This document shows positions 11,511 to 20,891 of a DNA stretch of 64,000 nt, one piece after another. The position numbers and the translations under genes are program-made. The notes beneath the pieces are model-generated. The model was not told the DNA's origin, did no database searches, and saw only the letters and a program-made list of their open reading frames with translations. Position 1 is the first letter of the stretch. The number at the start of each line of letters is the position of its first letter. Origin of the DNA: Mesorhizobium sp. M8A.F.Ca.ET.218.01.1.1 (GTDB lineage Bacteria > Pseudomonadota > Alphaproteobacteria > Rhizobiales > Rhizobiaceae); NCBI RefSeq assembly GCF_004791165.1, contig NZ_SRUZ01000011.1, positions 1 through 64,000 of the forward strand, read 5' to 3'.

Positions 11511-12775
11511 CAGCCCTTGCCTTTCAGCCGGGTCAGCGTCGCCTCGAGGTCAGCCAGATTGTCGGCGGCGCTGCCTTCGCCGGACAAGGTCTTGTGGACG
11601 GCGTTCCAGAACTGGCTCGACGCCTCGTTGTACTTATTCCTGGTCACCGCCGAGGGCCGCGGCCCGGCATTGAGGAAGACATCCTTCCAGTGCGGAATGA
11701 TCGGCTGCTGGCTGGCGATGTCGGCGTCGTCATAGAGCGCCTGGATGGTCGGCAGGTTGGCGGTCTTCAGCGTGCGGTATTTCTGCATTGCCGGCGAGGC
11801 AATGAACTTGACCAGTTCGATCGCCGCATCCGGGTGCTTGGAATATTTCGAGACCGCGAGGTTCCAGCCGCCGAGCGTCGCCGCCGGGCGGGCGCCCTCG
11901 CCCGTGCCCGCCGGCAGCGGCGCGACGTCGAACTTGCCCTTGATCGGCGATCCCTGGCTGTTGCCCAGCGCATAGGCATAGGGCCAGTTGCGCATGAAGA
12001 CCGCATTGCCGGTCTGCCAGACGCCGCGCGCCTCCTCTTCCTGATAGGCGAGCACACCCGGCGGCGCGATGGTGCCGATCCAGCCCTTGGCCATGTCGAG
12101 CGCGGCCGCCGCCTGGGCGTTGTTGATGGAAATCGCGCCATCCGGCTCGACGATATGGCCGCCGCCGTTCGACACGACCCATTCGAACGCGTCGCAGGTC
12201 AGCCCCTCATAGGCGTTGCCCTGGAAGACGAAGCCCCAGATATCCCTGTTGCCCGAGGCCCGCTCATTGTCCATCACCAGCCTGGCGGTGTCGCCCAGTT
12301 CCTTCCAGGTCGCCGGCACCTTGGCGCCGTATTTGTCGAGCAGATCCTTCCGGTAATAGAGCGCCGGCGCATCGGTGAAGATCGGCAGCGCCACCAGCCT
12401 GCCGTCGACGGTCTGCGACTGGATGATCGACGGGAAATGACTGGCCACGACATCCCTGGTCGCTTCAGTCAGGTCGACGAACTGGCTGGCGAGCTGCGGC
12501 GCCCAGATGACATCGGTCTGGTAGACGTCGACGTCGCTGTTGCCGGCCGCGAGCCACAGCCTGTACTGGCCGAACTGGTCGGTCCCGGACGACGGCATGG
12601 CGACGATGGTGACCTTGTCGCCGCTTACTTTCTCATAGCGGTCGAGGATCTCGCGCAGCACCTTGAGGCCGTTGCCGGTGTCGCCCGACACGATCGACAG
12701 CTCGACGGCCCGCGCCGAACCCCCAGCGAGCACGGCAGCGACGCTCAACGCCAGCAATGCGTGGAAAACCTTCAT
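11507..12775 (-). CDS. Sugar ABC transporter substrate-binding protein
   Basis: A 422-residue type 2 periplasmic receptor, the first gene of the importer operon. The start at 12775 follows a good ribosome site (GGAGAT) and gives a signal peptide (MKVFHALLALSVAAVLAGG...ARA). The mature part has the family's YEKVSGDKVTIV, DVYQTDVIWAPQLA and YYRKDLLDKYG segments and a late GGWNLAVSKYSKHPDAA, typical of the MalE/trehalose-maltose group (LpqY/ThuE-like). Substrate is inferred only as a sugar. No ATPase gene is adjacent, so the system probably shares a MalK/UgpC-type ATPase encoded elsewhere. Confidence 0.92.
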   Translation of the reverse strand: MKVFHALLALSVAAVLAGGSARAVELSIVSGDTGNGLKVLREILDRYEKVSGDKVTIVAMPSSGTDQFGQYRLWLAAGNSDVDVYQTDVIWAPQLASQFVDLTEATRDVVASHFPSIIQSQTVDGRLVALPIFTDAPALYYRKDLLDKYGAKVPATWKELGDTARLVMDNERASGNRDIWGFVFQGNAYEGLTCDAFEWVVSNGGGHIVEPDGAISINNAQAAAALDMAKGWIGTIAPPGVLAYQEEEARGVWQTGNAVFMRNWPYAYALGNSQGSPIKGKFDVAPLPAGTGEGARPAATLGGWNLAVSKYSKHPDAAIELVKFIASPAMQKYRTLKTANLPTIQALYDDADIASQQPIIPHWKDVFLNAGPRPSAVTRNKYNEASSQFWNAVHKTLSGEGSAADNLADLEATLTRLKGKGW

Positions 12776-12865
12776 CGGTGGATCTCCTTGGCAGCCGGCG
12801 GCGCATAACACCGGCAACCGGTCAGACCCCACCGTTCATTGAATGCGGAGCAGCGCTTTGGGTTC

Positions 12866-12907
12866 CGAACAGGCCATCACCGGTGGTCGAACAGGCCATG
12901 ACCGGTG
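12866..12907. repeat. Two near-identical 20-bp direct repeats, period 22 bp
   Basis: CGAACAGGCCATCACCGGTG (12866-12885) and CGAACAGGCCATGACCGGTG (12888-12907) differ at one base. They lie upstream of the sugar-binding-protein gene and downstream of the GNAT gene. A possible operator, or a local duplication. A shared 13-mer GGTCGAACAGGCC recurs at 20796-20808, upstream of the EF-G-like gene. Confidence 0.6.
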
Positions 12908-12929
12908 ACGGGTGGGTTAACGCCCCCGG

Positions 12930-13418
12930 TCAGCCTTCCCAGGCGACCGGCCGCATGCCCAGCCGCTCGTAGAGCCGCACGGCGGCCGCGTTCTCGACCG
13001 TATTGGTCTTGAGATCGACATGGGCGGCCCCCCGGTCGCGAAAAATGGCGAAGGCGTGCCACATCAGCGCTTCGCCGACACCCTTGCCGCGTGCCTCCGG
13101 ATGAACGGCAAGGTCCTTGACGAATGCCGAGCTCCAGCACAGTGCGGCCGCGGCCAGCCGGCCCTTGGCATCGATGACGAGGAAACACAGCGCCGGGTCG
13201 AATTCGGGATCTTCGGATATGCGTGGCCACCATTCGTCGAAGGGGCCGTCTGTGCCATCGTCGAACACTTCGCCCAGCAACGCATGCAGCGGCAGCGCGT
13301 CGCCGCGCTCGAAGCCGCGCATGGCAAAGCCGTCAGGCCAGTGCGGCGCAACCAGCGTCTCGTCGAGGATCTTGCGCAGCCGGATGTCGTTTGGAGCCGG
13401 CGGACGCGGTTCGGGCAT
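12930..13418 (-). CDS. GNAT family N-acetyltransferase
   Basis: A 162-residue acetyl-CoA-dependent acetyltransferase. Motif A is visible as VKDLAVHPEARGKGVGEALM at about residues 104-123, with the R/Q-x-x-G-x-G/A pyrophosphate loop as ARGKGVG. The C-terminal NTVENAAAVRLYERLGM is the usual GNAT strand 6-7 region. The acceptor substrate cannot be inferred. It follows the lytic transglycosylase gene on the same strand with a 5-bp gap, so the two are probably co-transcribed. Confidence 0.88.
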   Translation of the reverse strand: MPEPRPPAPNDIRLRKILDETLVAPHWPDGFAMRGFERGDALPLHALLGEVFDDGTDGPFDEWWPRISEDPEFDPALCFLVIDAKGRLAAAALCWSSAFVKDLAVHPEARGKGVGEALMWHAFAIFRDRGAAHVDLKTNTVENAAAVRLYERLGMRPVAWEG

Positions 13419-13423
13419 CGCGC

Positions 13424-14362
13424 TCAGGCGTCGGGCTGCAGGCGCCCGCGCTTGCGGTCGACACCGAGGCCGGTGGCCTCGAGCAGGCCCTTGCGCTTGG
13501 CGTCGAAATAGTAGCCGGTCTGGTAGAGCCAGTCGGCCTTCTTGGCGTTGCCGTTCGACACCAGCCAGGCGCCGCGGAGATATTTGACCGCGTATTTGAG
13601 ATTGGTCTCGGCGTCGAACAGGCCCTTGGCCGGCCCGTCATAGCCCATGCCGCGCGCCGTCGCGTGCTTGATCTGCATCAGTCCCCAATGGCCGTTATTG
13701 TAGGCCTTGGGATTGTAGGTGCTTTCGCGGTTGACGACATGGCGCACCAGATCCACCGGCACCTGGTAGAAGGCGGCGTATTTGACGATCAGCCGGTCGA
13801 CGTCGCCGCGCATGCCGGTCGCATGCTGTTCTTCCGCCGGCTCGACCGGCGCCGACGGGAACTGCACCAGGGCAGCCGGGTTCTGCGGCACGACATAGGC
13901 CACCTGCTGCACGCCGGGCATTTTCTGGCCGCCCTTGGCAACCGCCGGCACGATGAGCCCCGCGGTCGTGTAGGTCCCGGCGACCCCGACCGGCTGGCCG
14001 GCCTTGGACGGCGGCGGCGCCTGCCAGGCATTGGCGGTCATCACGGCGGGGACTGCCGGCGTTGTAGGCGTTGCCCCGGCAAAGGCGGCGGTCGCCGCGG
14101 CCGGCTGGGCGGCGGGATCGAGTGCCGGGGTGGCCGGGCCGGGGGTCAACTCGGCCGTCTGAACCGGCGTGATTCCAGAGGATTGAGGCAGCACCGAAAC
14201 CGTGTCCGGCAGCGGCACGGTGAAGCCGGCATCGCTGCCTGCCATGGTCGCGGTTTCGGTCAGGGACGGCGCGGCCTTCATCTGCGAGGTCGAGGTGCAG
14301 CCGCTCATGCCGGCTGCCGCGACGATCACACCGATGGCGATAAGGGTTTGTTTTGCTGGCAA
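13424..14362 (-). CDS. Lytic transglycosylase lipoprotein (SLT domain)
   Basis: A 312-residue exported peptidoglycan lytic transglycosylase. The N-terminus is a lipoprotein signal (MPAKQTLIAIGVIVAAAGMS-GC), with the lipobox cysteine at about residue 22. A long Ala/Pro/Thr-rich linker follows to about residue 185. The C-terminal SLT domain has the catalytic glutamate in VVNRESTYNP, followed by HWGLMQIKHATARGMGY and NLKYAVKYLRG. The enzyme cleaves the MurNAc-GlcNAc bond to form 1,6-anhydro ends. It probably shares a transcript with the GNAT gene. Confidence 0.92.
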   Translation of the reverse strand: MPAKQTLIAIGVIVAAAGMSGCTSTSQMKAAPSLTETATMAGSDAGFTVPLPDTVSVLPQSSGITPVQTAELTPGPATPALDPAAQPAAATAAFAGATPTTPAVPAVMTANAWQAPPPSKAGQPVGVAGTYTTAGLIVPAVAKGGQKMPGVQQVAYVVPQNPAALVQFPSAPVEPAEEQHATGMRGDVDRLIVKYAAFYQVPVDLVRHVVNRESTYNPKAYNNGHWGLMQIKHATARGMGYDGPAKGLFDAETNLKYAVKYLRGAWLVSNGNAKKADWLYQTGYYFDAKRKGLLEATGLGVDRKRGRLQPDA

Positions 14363-14544
14363 GCCGCGCTCGGAGTCCGGTTTGTCGGGTCGTTAAGATT
14401 TCCCTTACACCAGCGATTCTTGGGTAGCAATCGGGGCCATCTGGTGGTTTTCGGGTGGCGGGATGCAGGCGGCGATGCCATATTGTTCGTGATATGTACC
14501 GGCAGGAATCCCGGATTCCGCCGCTTTGCGGAAAGGAGCGCAGC

Positions 14545-15114
14545 ATGGAAACGACCTCTTCGATCACAGCTGGCCACGCAGTGTTAGAAACAGTGATCGG
14601 TTTCATGGGCATCGCCTGGAGCGAAAAGGGCCTGATCCGGCTCTGCCTGCCCGAACGCAGCAGCGAAGCGGTGGAGCGGCGGCTGATGCGCCACGCCGGC
14701 GTTTCCGCCTCCACGGCCCAGCCGTCATGGGTGGTCGAGCTGATTGCCTCGATCAAGGCCTATGCCGCGGGCGAGGACGTCGATTTCACCGGCTTTCCCG
14801 TCGATCTCGACGGCATCGACGATTTCCGCCTCGCCATCTACGACGCGGCACGAAAACTCGGCTATGGCGAAACCACCACCTATGGCGAACTCGCCAAGCG
14901 CGCCGGCCATGCCGGCCTGCCGCGTGAAACCGGTGCCGCCCTTGGCGCCAATCCGGTGCCGCTGGTCATCCCGTGCCACCGCATCCTGGCCGCCGGCGGC
15001 AAGATCGGCGGCTTCTCGGCGCCCGGCGGCTCCGTCACCAAGGAAAAGATGCTGGCCATGGAAGGCGTGCGCGTCGGCCCGCCGCCGCCGGCGCAGGTGT
15101 CCTTCGGGTTTTGA
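14545..15114 (+). CDS. ogt: Methylated-DNA--protein-cysteine methyltransferase
   Basis: A 189-residue suicide repair protein that takes the alkyl group from O6-alkylguanine onto its own cysteine. The active site is PLVIPCHRIL near residue 150. Upstream are the DNA-binding helix YGETTTYGELAKRAGH and the asparagine hinge GANPVP, and downstream is GGFSAPGGSVTKEKML. The start was set at 14545 because AAAGGAG lies 7 bases before it; an upstream in-frame ATG at 14455 lacks such a site. It lacks the AraC-like domain of Ada, so Ogt is the better label. Confidence 0.93.
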   Translation: METTSSITAGHAVLETVIGFMGIAWSEKGLIRLCLPERSSEAVERRLMRHAGVSASTAQPSWVVELIASIKAYAAGEDVDFTGFPVDLDGIDDFRLAIYDAARKLGYGETTTYGELAKRAGHAGLPRETGAALGANPVPLVIPCHRILAAGGKIGGFSAPGGSVTKEKMLAMEGVRVGPPPPAQVSFGF

Positions 15115-15125
15115 TGTCAGCCGCG

Positions 15126-15452
15126 CTAATGGCGGCGTATGAAGCGATGCCTGAAACGCTCATTGTCCGGCCGCTTGCAGATATAGACCGGGCAGGACTT
15201 GGTGTCGGCGCTGGGCACATAGGCCCGCGTCCTCACCTCGCTCGTGGTGCAGAACTGCTGGCTCTGCACGTAGCGGTCGTAGAGCGGCAGCCCCGGCACC
15301 CGTTTCGACTGATAGCGCAGGATGACCGCGCCTTGGCGCGCGATCGTCGACTGGACCTTGCCGCAGCTCATGCGCGTCGGGTCGTAGCGCGAGATCGCCT
15401 GCGCCTGGGCGGCCACCAGCGTGAGGCAGGCGGCAAGCAGGATGGTTTTCAT
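15126..15452 (-). CDS. Small secreted hypothetical protein
   Basis: A 108-residue protein with a signal peptide (MKTILLAACLTLVAAQAQA) after a good ribosome site (GAGGGGGAGAGGACC). The mature part (about 88 residues) is basic with four cysteines: MSCGKVQ, QQFCTTSE and SCPVYICKR. The spacing suggests two disulfides in the periplasm. The family is not recognised with certainty, although small cysteine-bearing periplasmic proteins of this type are common in Rhizobiales. Confidence 0.7.
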   Translation of the reverse strand: MKTILLAACLTLVAAQAQAISRYDPTRMSCGKVQSTIARQGAVILRYQSKRVPGLPLYDRYVQSQQFCTTSEVRTRAYVPSADTKSCPVYICKRPDNERFRHRFIRRH

Positions 15453-15563
15453 GGTCCTCTCCCCCTCGATCCGCCGCCCGGGGACGGCGCGATCTTGCGC
15501 CACGGTTTCACCAGATTGGGGCGGCCGTTGGGCGGCCCCCGATCACGGCTTTTTCACGCAGTC

Positions 15564-15592
15564 TTGTTTTTTGTGCGAAAGCAGCCTATATC
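15564..15592 (+). promoter_or_regulatory. Predicted cspA promoter
   Basis: TTGTTT (15564-15569) and TATATC (15587-15592) with a 17-bp spacer. The predicted start near 15599 gives a 5' leader of about 130 nt, as is usual for cold-shock genes. Confidence 0.55.
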
Positions 15593-15728
15593 AGCCCCAT
15601 TGATATTTCGGCCGATCGATCCGGGCCTCGCGATCTTCGCGTTTGCTGACGTCTATCTCCAAAATCTCGATGCACACCGGCTGGATTTCGGTCCGGTCAT
15701 ACCAAAGCAAATGTGAAGGACTATTTTT

Positions 15729-15941
15729 ATGGCAACTGGAACGGTCAAGTGGTTCAACGCCACCAAGGGTTTCGGCTTCATCCAGCCTGACAGCGGCGGC
15801 GCGGACGTTTTCGTCCACATCTCGGCTGTCGAGCGCGCTGGCCTGTCGACCCTGGTCGAAGGCCAGAAGATCAACTTCGAGATCGAGCAGGACCGCCGCA
15901 CTGGCAAGTCGTCCGCTGGTTCTCTGAGCAAGGCAGCCTGA
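15729..15941 (+). CDS. cspA: Cold-shock protein (CspA family)
   Basis: A 70-residue single cold-shock domain that binds single-stranded RNA/DNA and acts as an RNA chaperone. RNP1 is KGFGFIQ (residues 13-19) and RNP2 is VFVHISA (about residues 27-33). The start [10 protein letters not shown] is the family start. It has a long predicted leader (about 130 nt) that may fold in a temperature-dependent way, and a terminator about 165 bp after the stop. Several rhizobial paralogues are usual, so the symbol is generic. Confidence 0.95.
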   Translation: MATGTVKWFNATKGFGFIQPDSGGADVFVHISAVERAGLSTLVEGQKINFEIEQDRRTGKSSAGSLSKAA

Positions 15942-16106
15942 TTTTGAAAATGGCGCGCGCCGGACGAGAGTTCGGGGCGCGCGGCAAGTCACGGATGTAC
16001 TGACGGTCGCGCGAGAAGCGCGCCGGAGTGGAAAGACCCGACAAGCTGGAACAGCAGATAGCTGCCAGCCCGGACCGGACGCTCCCGATCAGGCTACCGA
16101 AATGGG

Positions 16107-16132
16107 AAGGCGGGATTTATCCCGCCTTTTTA
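16107..16132 (+). terminator. Rho-independent terminator after cspA
   Basis: AAGGCGGGA (16107-16115) and TCCCGCCTT (16120-16128) with loop TTTA, followed by TTTTA. It would end the cspA transcript; the 165 bp between the stop codon and this hairpin hold no visible gene. Confidence 0.85.
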
Positions 16133-16165
16133 TTTGCCTGGATTTTGAATACTTTCGCCAGTCGC

Positions 16166-16774
16166 CTACCCCACCCACTCGACCGGCACATGCCCCGGAT
16201 CCGCCTCCACGCGGCCGAGCCAGGCCACCACCTCGGGATAGGCGTCGAGCTGGAAGCCGCCCTGCTCCGCCGTGTGCGTGTAGGCATAAAGCGCGATGTC
16301 GGCGATGCTGAAGGCGCCACCGGCGAAGAAAGCGTTGTTTTCGAGATATGTGTTCATGACGCCGAGCGCCTTGTTGCCGCGCTCCAGCGTCGCCGCCAGC
16401 CGCTCGGGCGTCGCGTCCGCGGCCCGTTCGGGAAAAGTCAGCAGCGCCTTGCGCACGGCTATGTAAGGCTCGTGGCTGTACTGCTCGAAGAACAGCCACT
16501 GATAGGCGAGCCCGCGCTCGTATCTGTCCGTCGGCAGCAAGCGCGTGCCTTCCGCGAGATAGAGCAGGATGGCGTTGGATTCGGCCAGCCGCCGGCCATC
16601 GTCCAGTTCCAGCAGCGGCACCATGGCGTTCGGATTCTTGGCGACGAAATCGGCTTTGCGCGTGTCGCCGGTATGCGAACTCACCTCGACGGTGGTGAAC
16701 GCGAGGCCGAGCTTGGCCATCAGCAGCCTGGGCTTGTAGCAATTGCCGCTGTCGATCATGCTGTAAAGTATCAT
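16166..16774 (-). CDS. Glutathione S-transferase family protein
   Basis: A 202-residue cytosolic GST. The N-terminal thioredoxin-like domain has SGNCYKPRLLMAKLG and the cis-proline motif NAMVPLLE, followed by LAESNAILLYLAEG. That last motif carries the ES pair that contacts glutathione. The C-terminal helical domain shows FFAGGAFSIADIALYAYTH, the usual N-capping box. It belongs broadly to the bacterial beta/theta-like GSTs; substrate unknown. Single gene. Confidence 0.92.
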   Translation of the reverse strand: MILYSMIDSGNCYKPRLLMAKLGLAFTTVEVSSHTGDTRKADFVAKNPNAMVPLLELDDGRRLAESNAILLYLAEGTRLLPTDRYERGLAYQWLFFEQYSHEPYIAVRKALLTFPERAADATPERLAATLERGNKALGVMNTYLENNAFFAGGAFSIADIALYAYTHTAEQGGFQLDAYPEVVAWLGRVEADPGHVPVEWVG

Positions 16775-16857
16775 TGCCGGTCCCCGGAGCGCTGCTTCTG
16801 CGGGCCGATTATCGCAACGGCGGCATCCTCAACCAATGATTTGTTTTGGCGCGACCA

Positions 16858-17712
16858 TCAGCGCCGCTTATGCAACGGCACGACCTTGTTGTCGAAGCCC
16901 AGCAGCGCATCGACCGCAAGCGGCTCTTCGTTGAAAATGGTGCCGGCAAGCGCCGGACGCCCGAGAAGAAAACCCTGCAGCAAATCGACCCCACCTTCGA
17001 GCGCGACGCGCAGGTGGGTGGGCTGCTCGATTCCCTCGACCAGCACCTTGGCGCCACGGTCGTGCAGGCTGGACACCAGCGGGCGGAAGAAGCGTTCCGC
17101 GGCGGCGTGGCGGCAGAATTCCGCGAACCAGCCGCCATCGATCTTGACGATGTCGGGCTGAAGCAGGCTCACCCGCTCCTCGGTCGAATGGCCGGTCCCG
17201 AAATCATCGATGGCGATGCGGATGCCGTCGCGCCGCATTTCACGCACCAGCCTGGCCAGCAGCGCATCGTCCGCCGCCTGTTCGGTGATTTCACAGACCA
17301 GCATGGCGGGCGCCAGGCCGAGTTCGTCGAGATGCCGGCTCATCAGCCGGATCTCGGCCAGCGCCCGGCCAGCATGGTCGTTGACCAGTGGATTGTAGTT
17401 GAAGAACAGGTCGAGCCTATCGACGCCGATATTGTGGAAATTCCTGAGATGCAGCATCCGGCACATGGTTTCGACGAACAGGCGGTCCGAGGCCGCGACG
17501 CTGTCGAAGAACATCCGCGGCGACCCCGGGCGGCCGGCCCGGTGCGGCTCGATCAGGCCTTCCACGGCCACCGGGTGCAAGCTGCCGCCGTGCGGGGCGT
17601 AGATCGGCTGGTAGGCGCTGCGCAGGCGGAAGTCGCCATGGATGCCATATTCGATGCCGATCTCATCGACGAAGATCGCATCGCCAATGGTGCGCCGGCG
17701 CTCGACACTCAT
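16858..17712 (-). CDS. EAL-domain cyclic-di-GMP phosphodiesterase, second of a pair
   Basis: A 284-residue stand-alone EAL protein. Key residues are largely present: EGL (usual EAL, followed by IEP instead of LxR), FFNYNP asparagine, CEITE, AIDDFGTGHS, DIVKIDG lysine, LVEGIE and LLQGFLLGRP glutamine. The catalytic metal ligands therefore look intact and phosphodiesterase activity is plausible. It has no GGDEF or sensor domain. Its ATG overlaps the stop of the upstream EAL gene by 4 bp (ATGA), so the two are translationally coupled. Confidence 0.88.
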   Translation of the reverse strand: MSVERRRTIGDAIFVDEIGIEYGIHGDFRLRSAYQPIYAPHGGSLHPVAVEGLIEPHRAGRPGSPRMFFDSVAASDRLFVETMCRMLHLRNFHNIGVDRLDLFFNYNPLVNDHAGRALAEIRLMSRHLDELGLAPAMLVCEITEQAADDALLARLVREMRRDGIRIAIDDFGTGHSTEERVSLLQPDIVKIDGGWFAEFCRHAAAERFFRPLVSSLHDRGAKVLVEGIEQPTHLRVALEGGVDLLQGFLLGRPALAGTIFNEEPLAVDALLGFDNKVVPLHKRR

Positions 17713-18653
17713 GGCACGATCCTGCGCCCGAAAGCCTTTGCCCGCCGCCCCGTGCGCGGCGCAACCGCGGCGGGAGCGGTCGTATGGCTTGCGGCGGGGA
17801 CAGGTTCGGGACTGCTCATCGCGAAAACACGGAAACTTGTCGGCGCGAGTTCTGGACGGGCCAGCACGTAGCCCTGGACCATCGAGGCGCCCGATCGCTC
17901 GGCCAGCTCCAGTTGCCAGCCTTCCTCGATGCCCTCGAACACGGTGCGGATGCCCTGGTCCTCGAAGCTCCTGACCATGGATGTCAGCAGCGCGAAACCA
18001 GCGCCCGATTCCATCAGTTGCGTGATCCAGTGCGCATCGAACTTGACGATGTCGGGGCGCAACTCCTTGACGCGGGTGATGTCGGAATCGTCGGCGCCAT
18101 AGTCGTCGACGGCGATCCGGAAGCCGTTGGCTCTGAGCGCGGTGACGAAGCTGTGCAGGGTCTCCTGCGATTCCGATCTCTGCTCCGTCACCTCGCACAC
18201 GACGCGGCCCGGATCGATACCGGCTTCGTGCAGGACCAGCCTCATGTCACGCAAGGCGTTGTCGACGATCGATCGCTCGGTGAACACCGAGGGATCGAAA
18301 TTCACGAAGATCGATGCCTCCTGCGGCAGGCAGGCGCCGGCATTGAGCAGATGCAGTGTCCTGGTCAGCGCTTCGACATGCAGGCGGTCGGCCGCCGGAC
18401 ATGTCGAGAAGAAGGTCATCGGCGATTGCGGCTCGCCGTCGCGAAACGGGCGGATCAGCCCTTCGAACGCGGCGACCGACAGCTTGCCCTCGCTGAAGGC
18501 AAAGATCGGCTGGAAGGCGCTTTGCAGCGTATAAATGCCCCAGACACCGCTCGAGGTGCCGTCATCATGACGGATGATATGGGCAAGTCCGATGCTGCGT
18601 GACAAGGGTTCCTCGCTCCGCGACCTGGCGGAATTGAACCGCGATCCTGCCAT
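17709..18653 (-). CDS. EAL-domain cyclic-di-GMP phosphodiesterase, first of a pair
   Basis: A 314-residue EAL protein, promoter-proximal in the pair. Motifs: FEGLIRPF (EAL position), IFVNFDP, VCEVTEQ, AVDDYGADDS (usual DDFGTGYS), DIVKFDA, VFEGIEE and MVQGYVLARP. Metal ligands appear kept, but loop 6 is altered (GADDSDI in place of GTGYSSL). A basic, alanine-rich C-terminal tail of about 45 residues follows the domain. No sensor domain is visible. A paralogue of the next gene, probably from a tandem duplication. Confidence 0.88.
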   Translation of the reverse strand: MAGSRFNSARSRSEEPLSRSIGLAHIIRHDDGTSSGVWGIYTLQSAFQPIFAFSEGKLSVAAFEGLIRPFRDGEPQSPMTFFSTCPAADRLHVEALTRTLHLLNAGACLPQEASIFVNFDPSVFTERSIVDNALRDMRLVLHEAGIDPGRVVCEVTEQRSESQETLHSFVTALRANGFRIAVDDYGADDSDITRVKELRPDIVKFDAHWITQLMESGAGFALLTSMVRSFEDQGIRTVFEGIEEGWQLELAERSGASMVQGYVLARPELAPTSFRVFAMSSPEPVPAASHTTAPAAVAPRTGRRAKAFGRRIVP

Positions 18654-18758
18654 GCAAGCCTCTACCGCCCGTTAATGAACTTTCTTTTGCCGATCACGCC
18701 TCATTGACCGCGCCACGCCACCTGGCCCAGCCGACAAGGCTTGCGCTGGGGGGAATGA

Positions 18759-20024
<1,266 letters not shown>

Positions 20025-20043
20025 TCTGGTAAGTCCAAAACAA

Positions 20044-20079
20044 AACCCGGCGTCAACGCTCAGGCGTTACCGCCGGGTT
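20044..20079. terminator. Strong hairpin between convergent genes
   Basis: AACCCGGCG (20044-20052) pairs with CGCCGGGTT (20071-20079), with an inner AACGC/GCGTT stem. There is no T tract on the plus side and only an A-rich stretch before it (a short T-rich tail on the minus strand). It sits between the convergent aminotransferase and cupin genes and may serve both. Confidence 0.65.
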
Positions 20080-20099
20080 CGTCAATCCAGGCTCAGCAC

Positions 20100-20495
20100 T
20101 CAGCCGCCATATTGCGCCGGCGTCACTGCTTCCAGCCAGTCGGCATGGATGCCGTCGAGCGCCTCCTGCATGGCGATATGCGTCATCGCCGATTTCGGCG
20201 CCGCGCCATGCCAATGCTTTTCGCCGGGCGCGAAGGAGATGACGTCACCGGCCCTGATCTCCCGGATTGGCCCGTCCCATGTCTGGGCCAGGCCGGCGCC
20301 CGCGGTGACATAAAGCGTCTGCCCAAGCGGATGCGTGTGCCAGTGGGTGCGCGCGCCGGGTTCGAAACTGACCAGCGTGGCCCTGAGCCGCGCCGGCGCC
20401 TCGGTCTCGATGATCGGCGTCTGCAGAACCCGGCCGGTGAAGTATTTGTCCGGCGCTATGATGGTCGGCACGCTGCCGCAAGCAATTATTTTCAT
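20100..20495 (-). CDS. Cupin-domain protein
   Basis: A 131-residue single cupin starting MKIIACGSVPTI after an AGGAA site. The metal motif is THWHTHPLGQTLYVTAGAG and the second half is PGEKHWHGAAPKSAMTHIAM. This pattern is shared with small quercetinase-like and carboxymuconolactone-associated cupins of unknown substrate. An upstream in-frame ATG at 20582 was rejected because the family starts near MKII. Confidence 0.88.
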   Translation of the reverse strand: MKIIACGSVPTIIAPDKYFTGRVLQTPIIETEAPARLRATLVSFEPGARTHWHTHPLGQTLYVTAGAGLAQTWDGPIREIRAGDVISFAPGEKHWHGAAPKSAMTHIAMQEALDGIHADWLEAVTPAQYGG

Positions 20496-20891
20496 CGTCT
20501 GTTCCTGGAACTGGTCGGAGCTGGCGAGGCGCCGGCCCCTTGAAGTCAAATGCATTCTCGGCCCGGATTGGCCCGGACGCAACCGGCCGGGTCGCCCGCT
20601 CGGCCTGATTTTTCTTGACTACGAACCTTGCCCGCATGGGACGGCCGCGCTGTTTGCCGGGCGCTCGGTCGAACCGCTCGCGCTCAGCGCCTGAGCCGGC
20701 CAGCCGCGCCGGCTTCCTATTTTTCTTGCCCTGCCGGCAAACAAGTGGGACGATGCATCAGGGCAGGTGGACATGAAAAGAACCCCGCCCGCGACGGTCG
20801 AACAGGCCGGCCGCCGCTCAGGACCGATTGACCACGCCTGAACCATGCATGCCAGTCGGTCCTACGGGAAACGCCTGAGTGGAGGTCAGCC
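20496..20891. other. 396-bp gap with no convincing gene
   Basis: Short open frames on both strands lack ribosome sites and family features. A GGTCGAACAGGCC word at 20796-20808 repeats a word at 12885-12897. The last bases carry the ribosome site of the next gene (GGAGG). Confidence 0.6.

Noticed and set aside
20335-20694. Plus-strand frame of 119 codons over the cupin gene and the gap after it
   Set aside because: Starts antisense to the cupin, no ribosome site and no domain.
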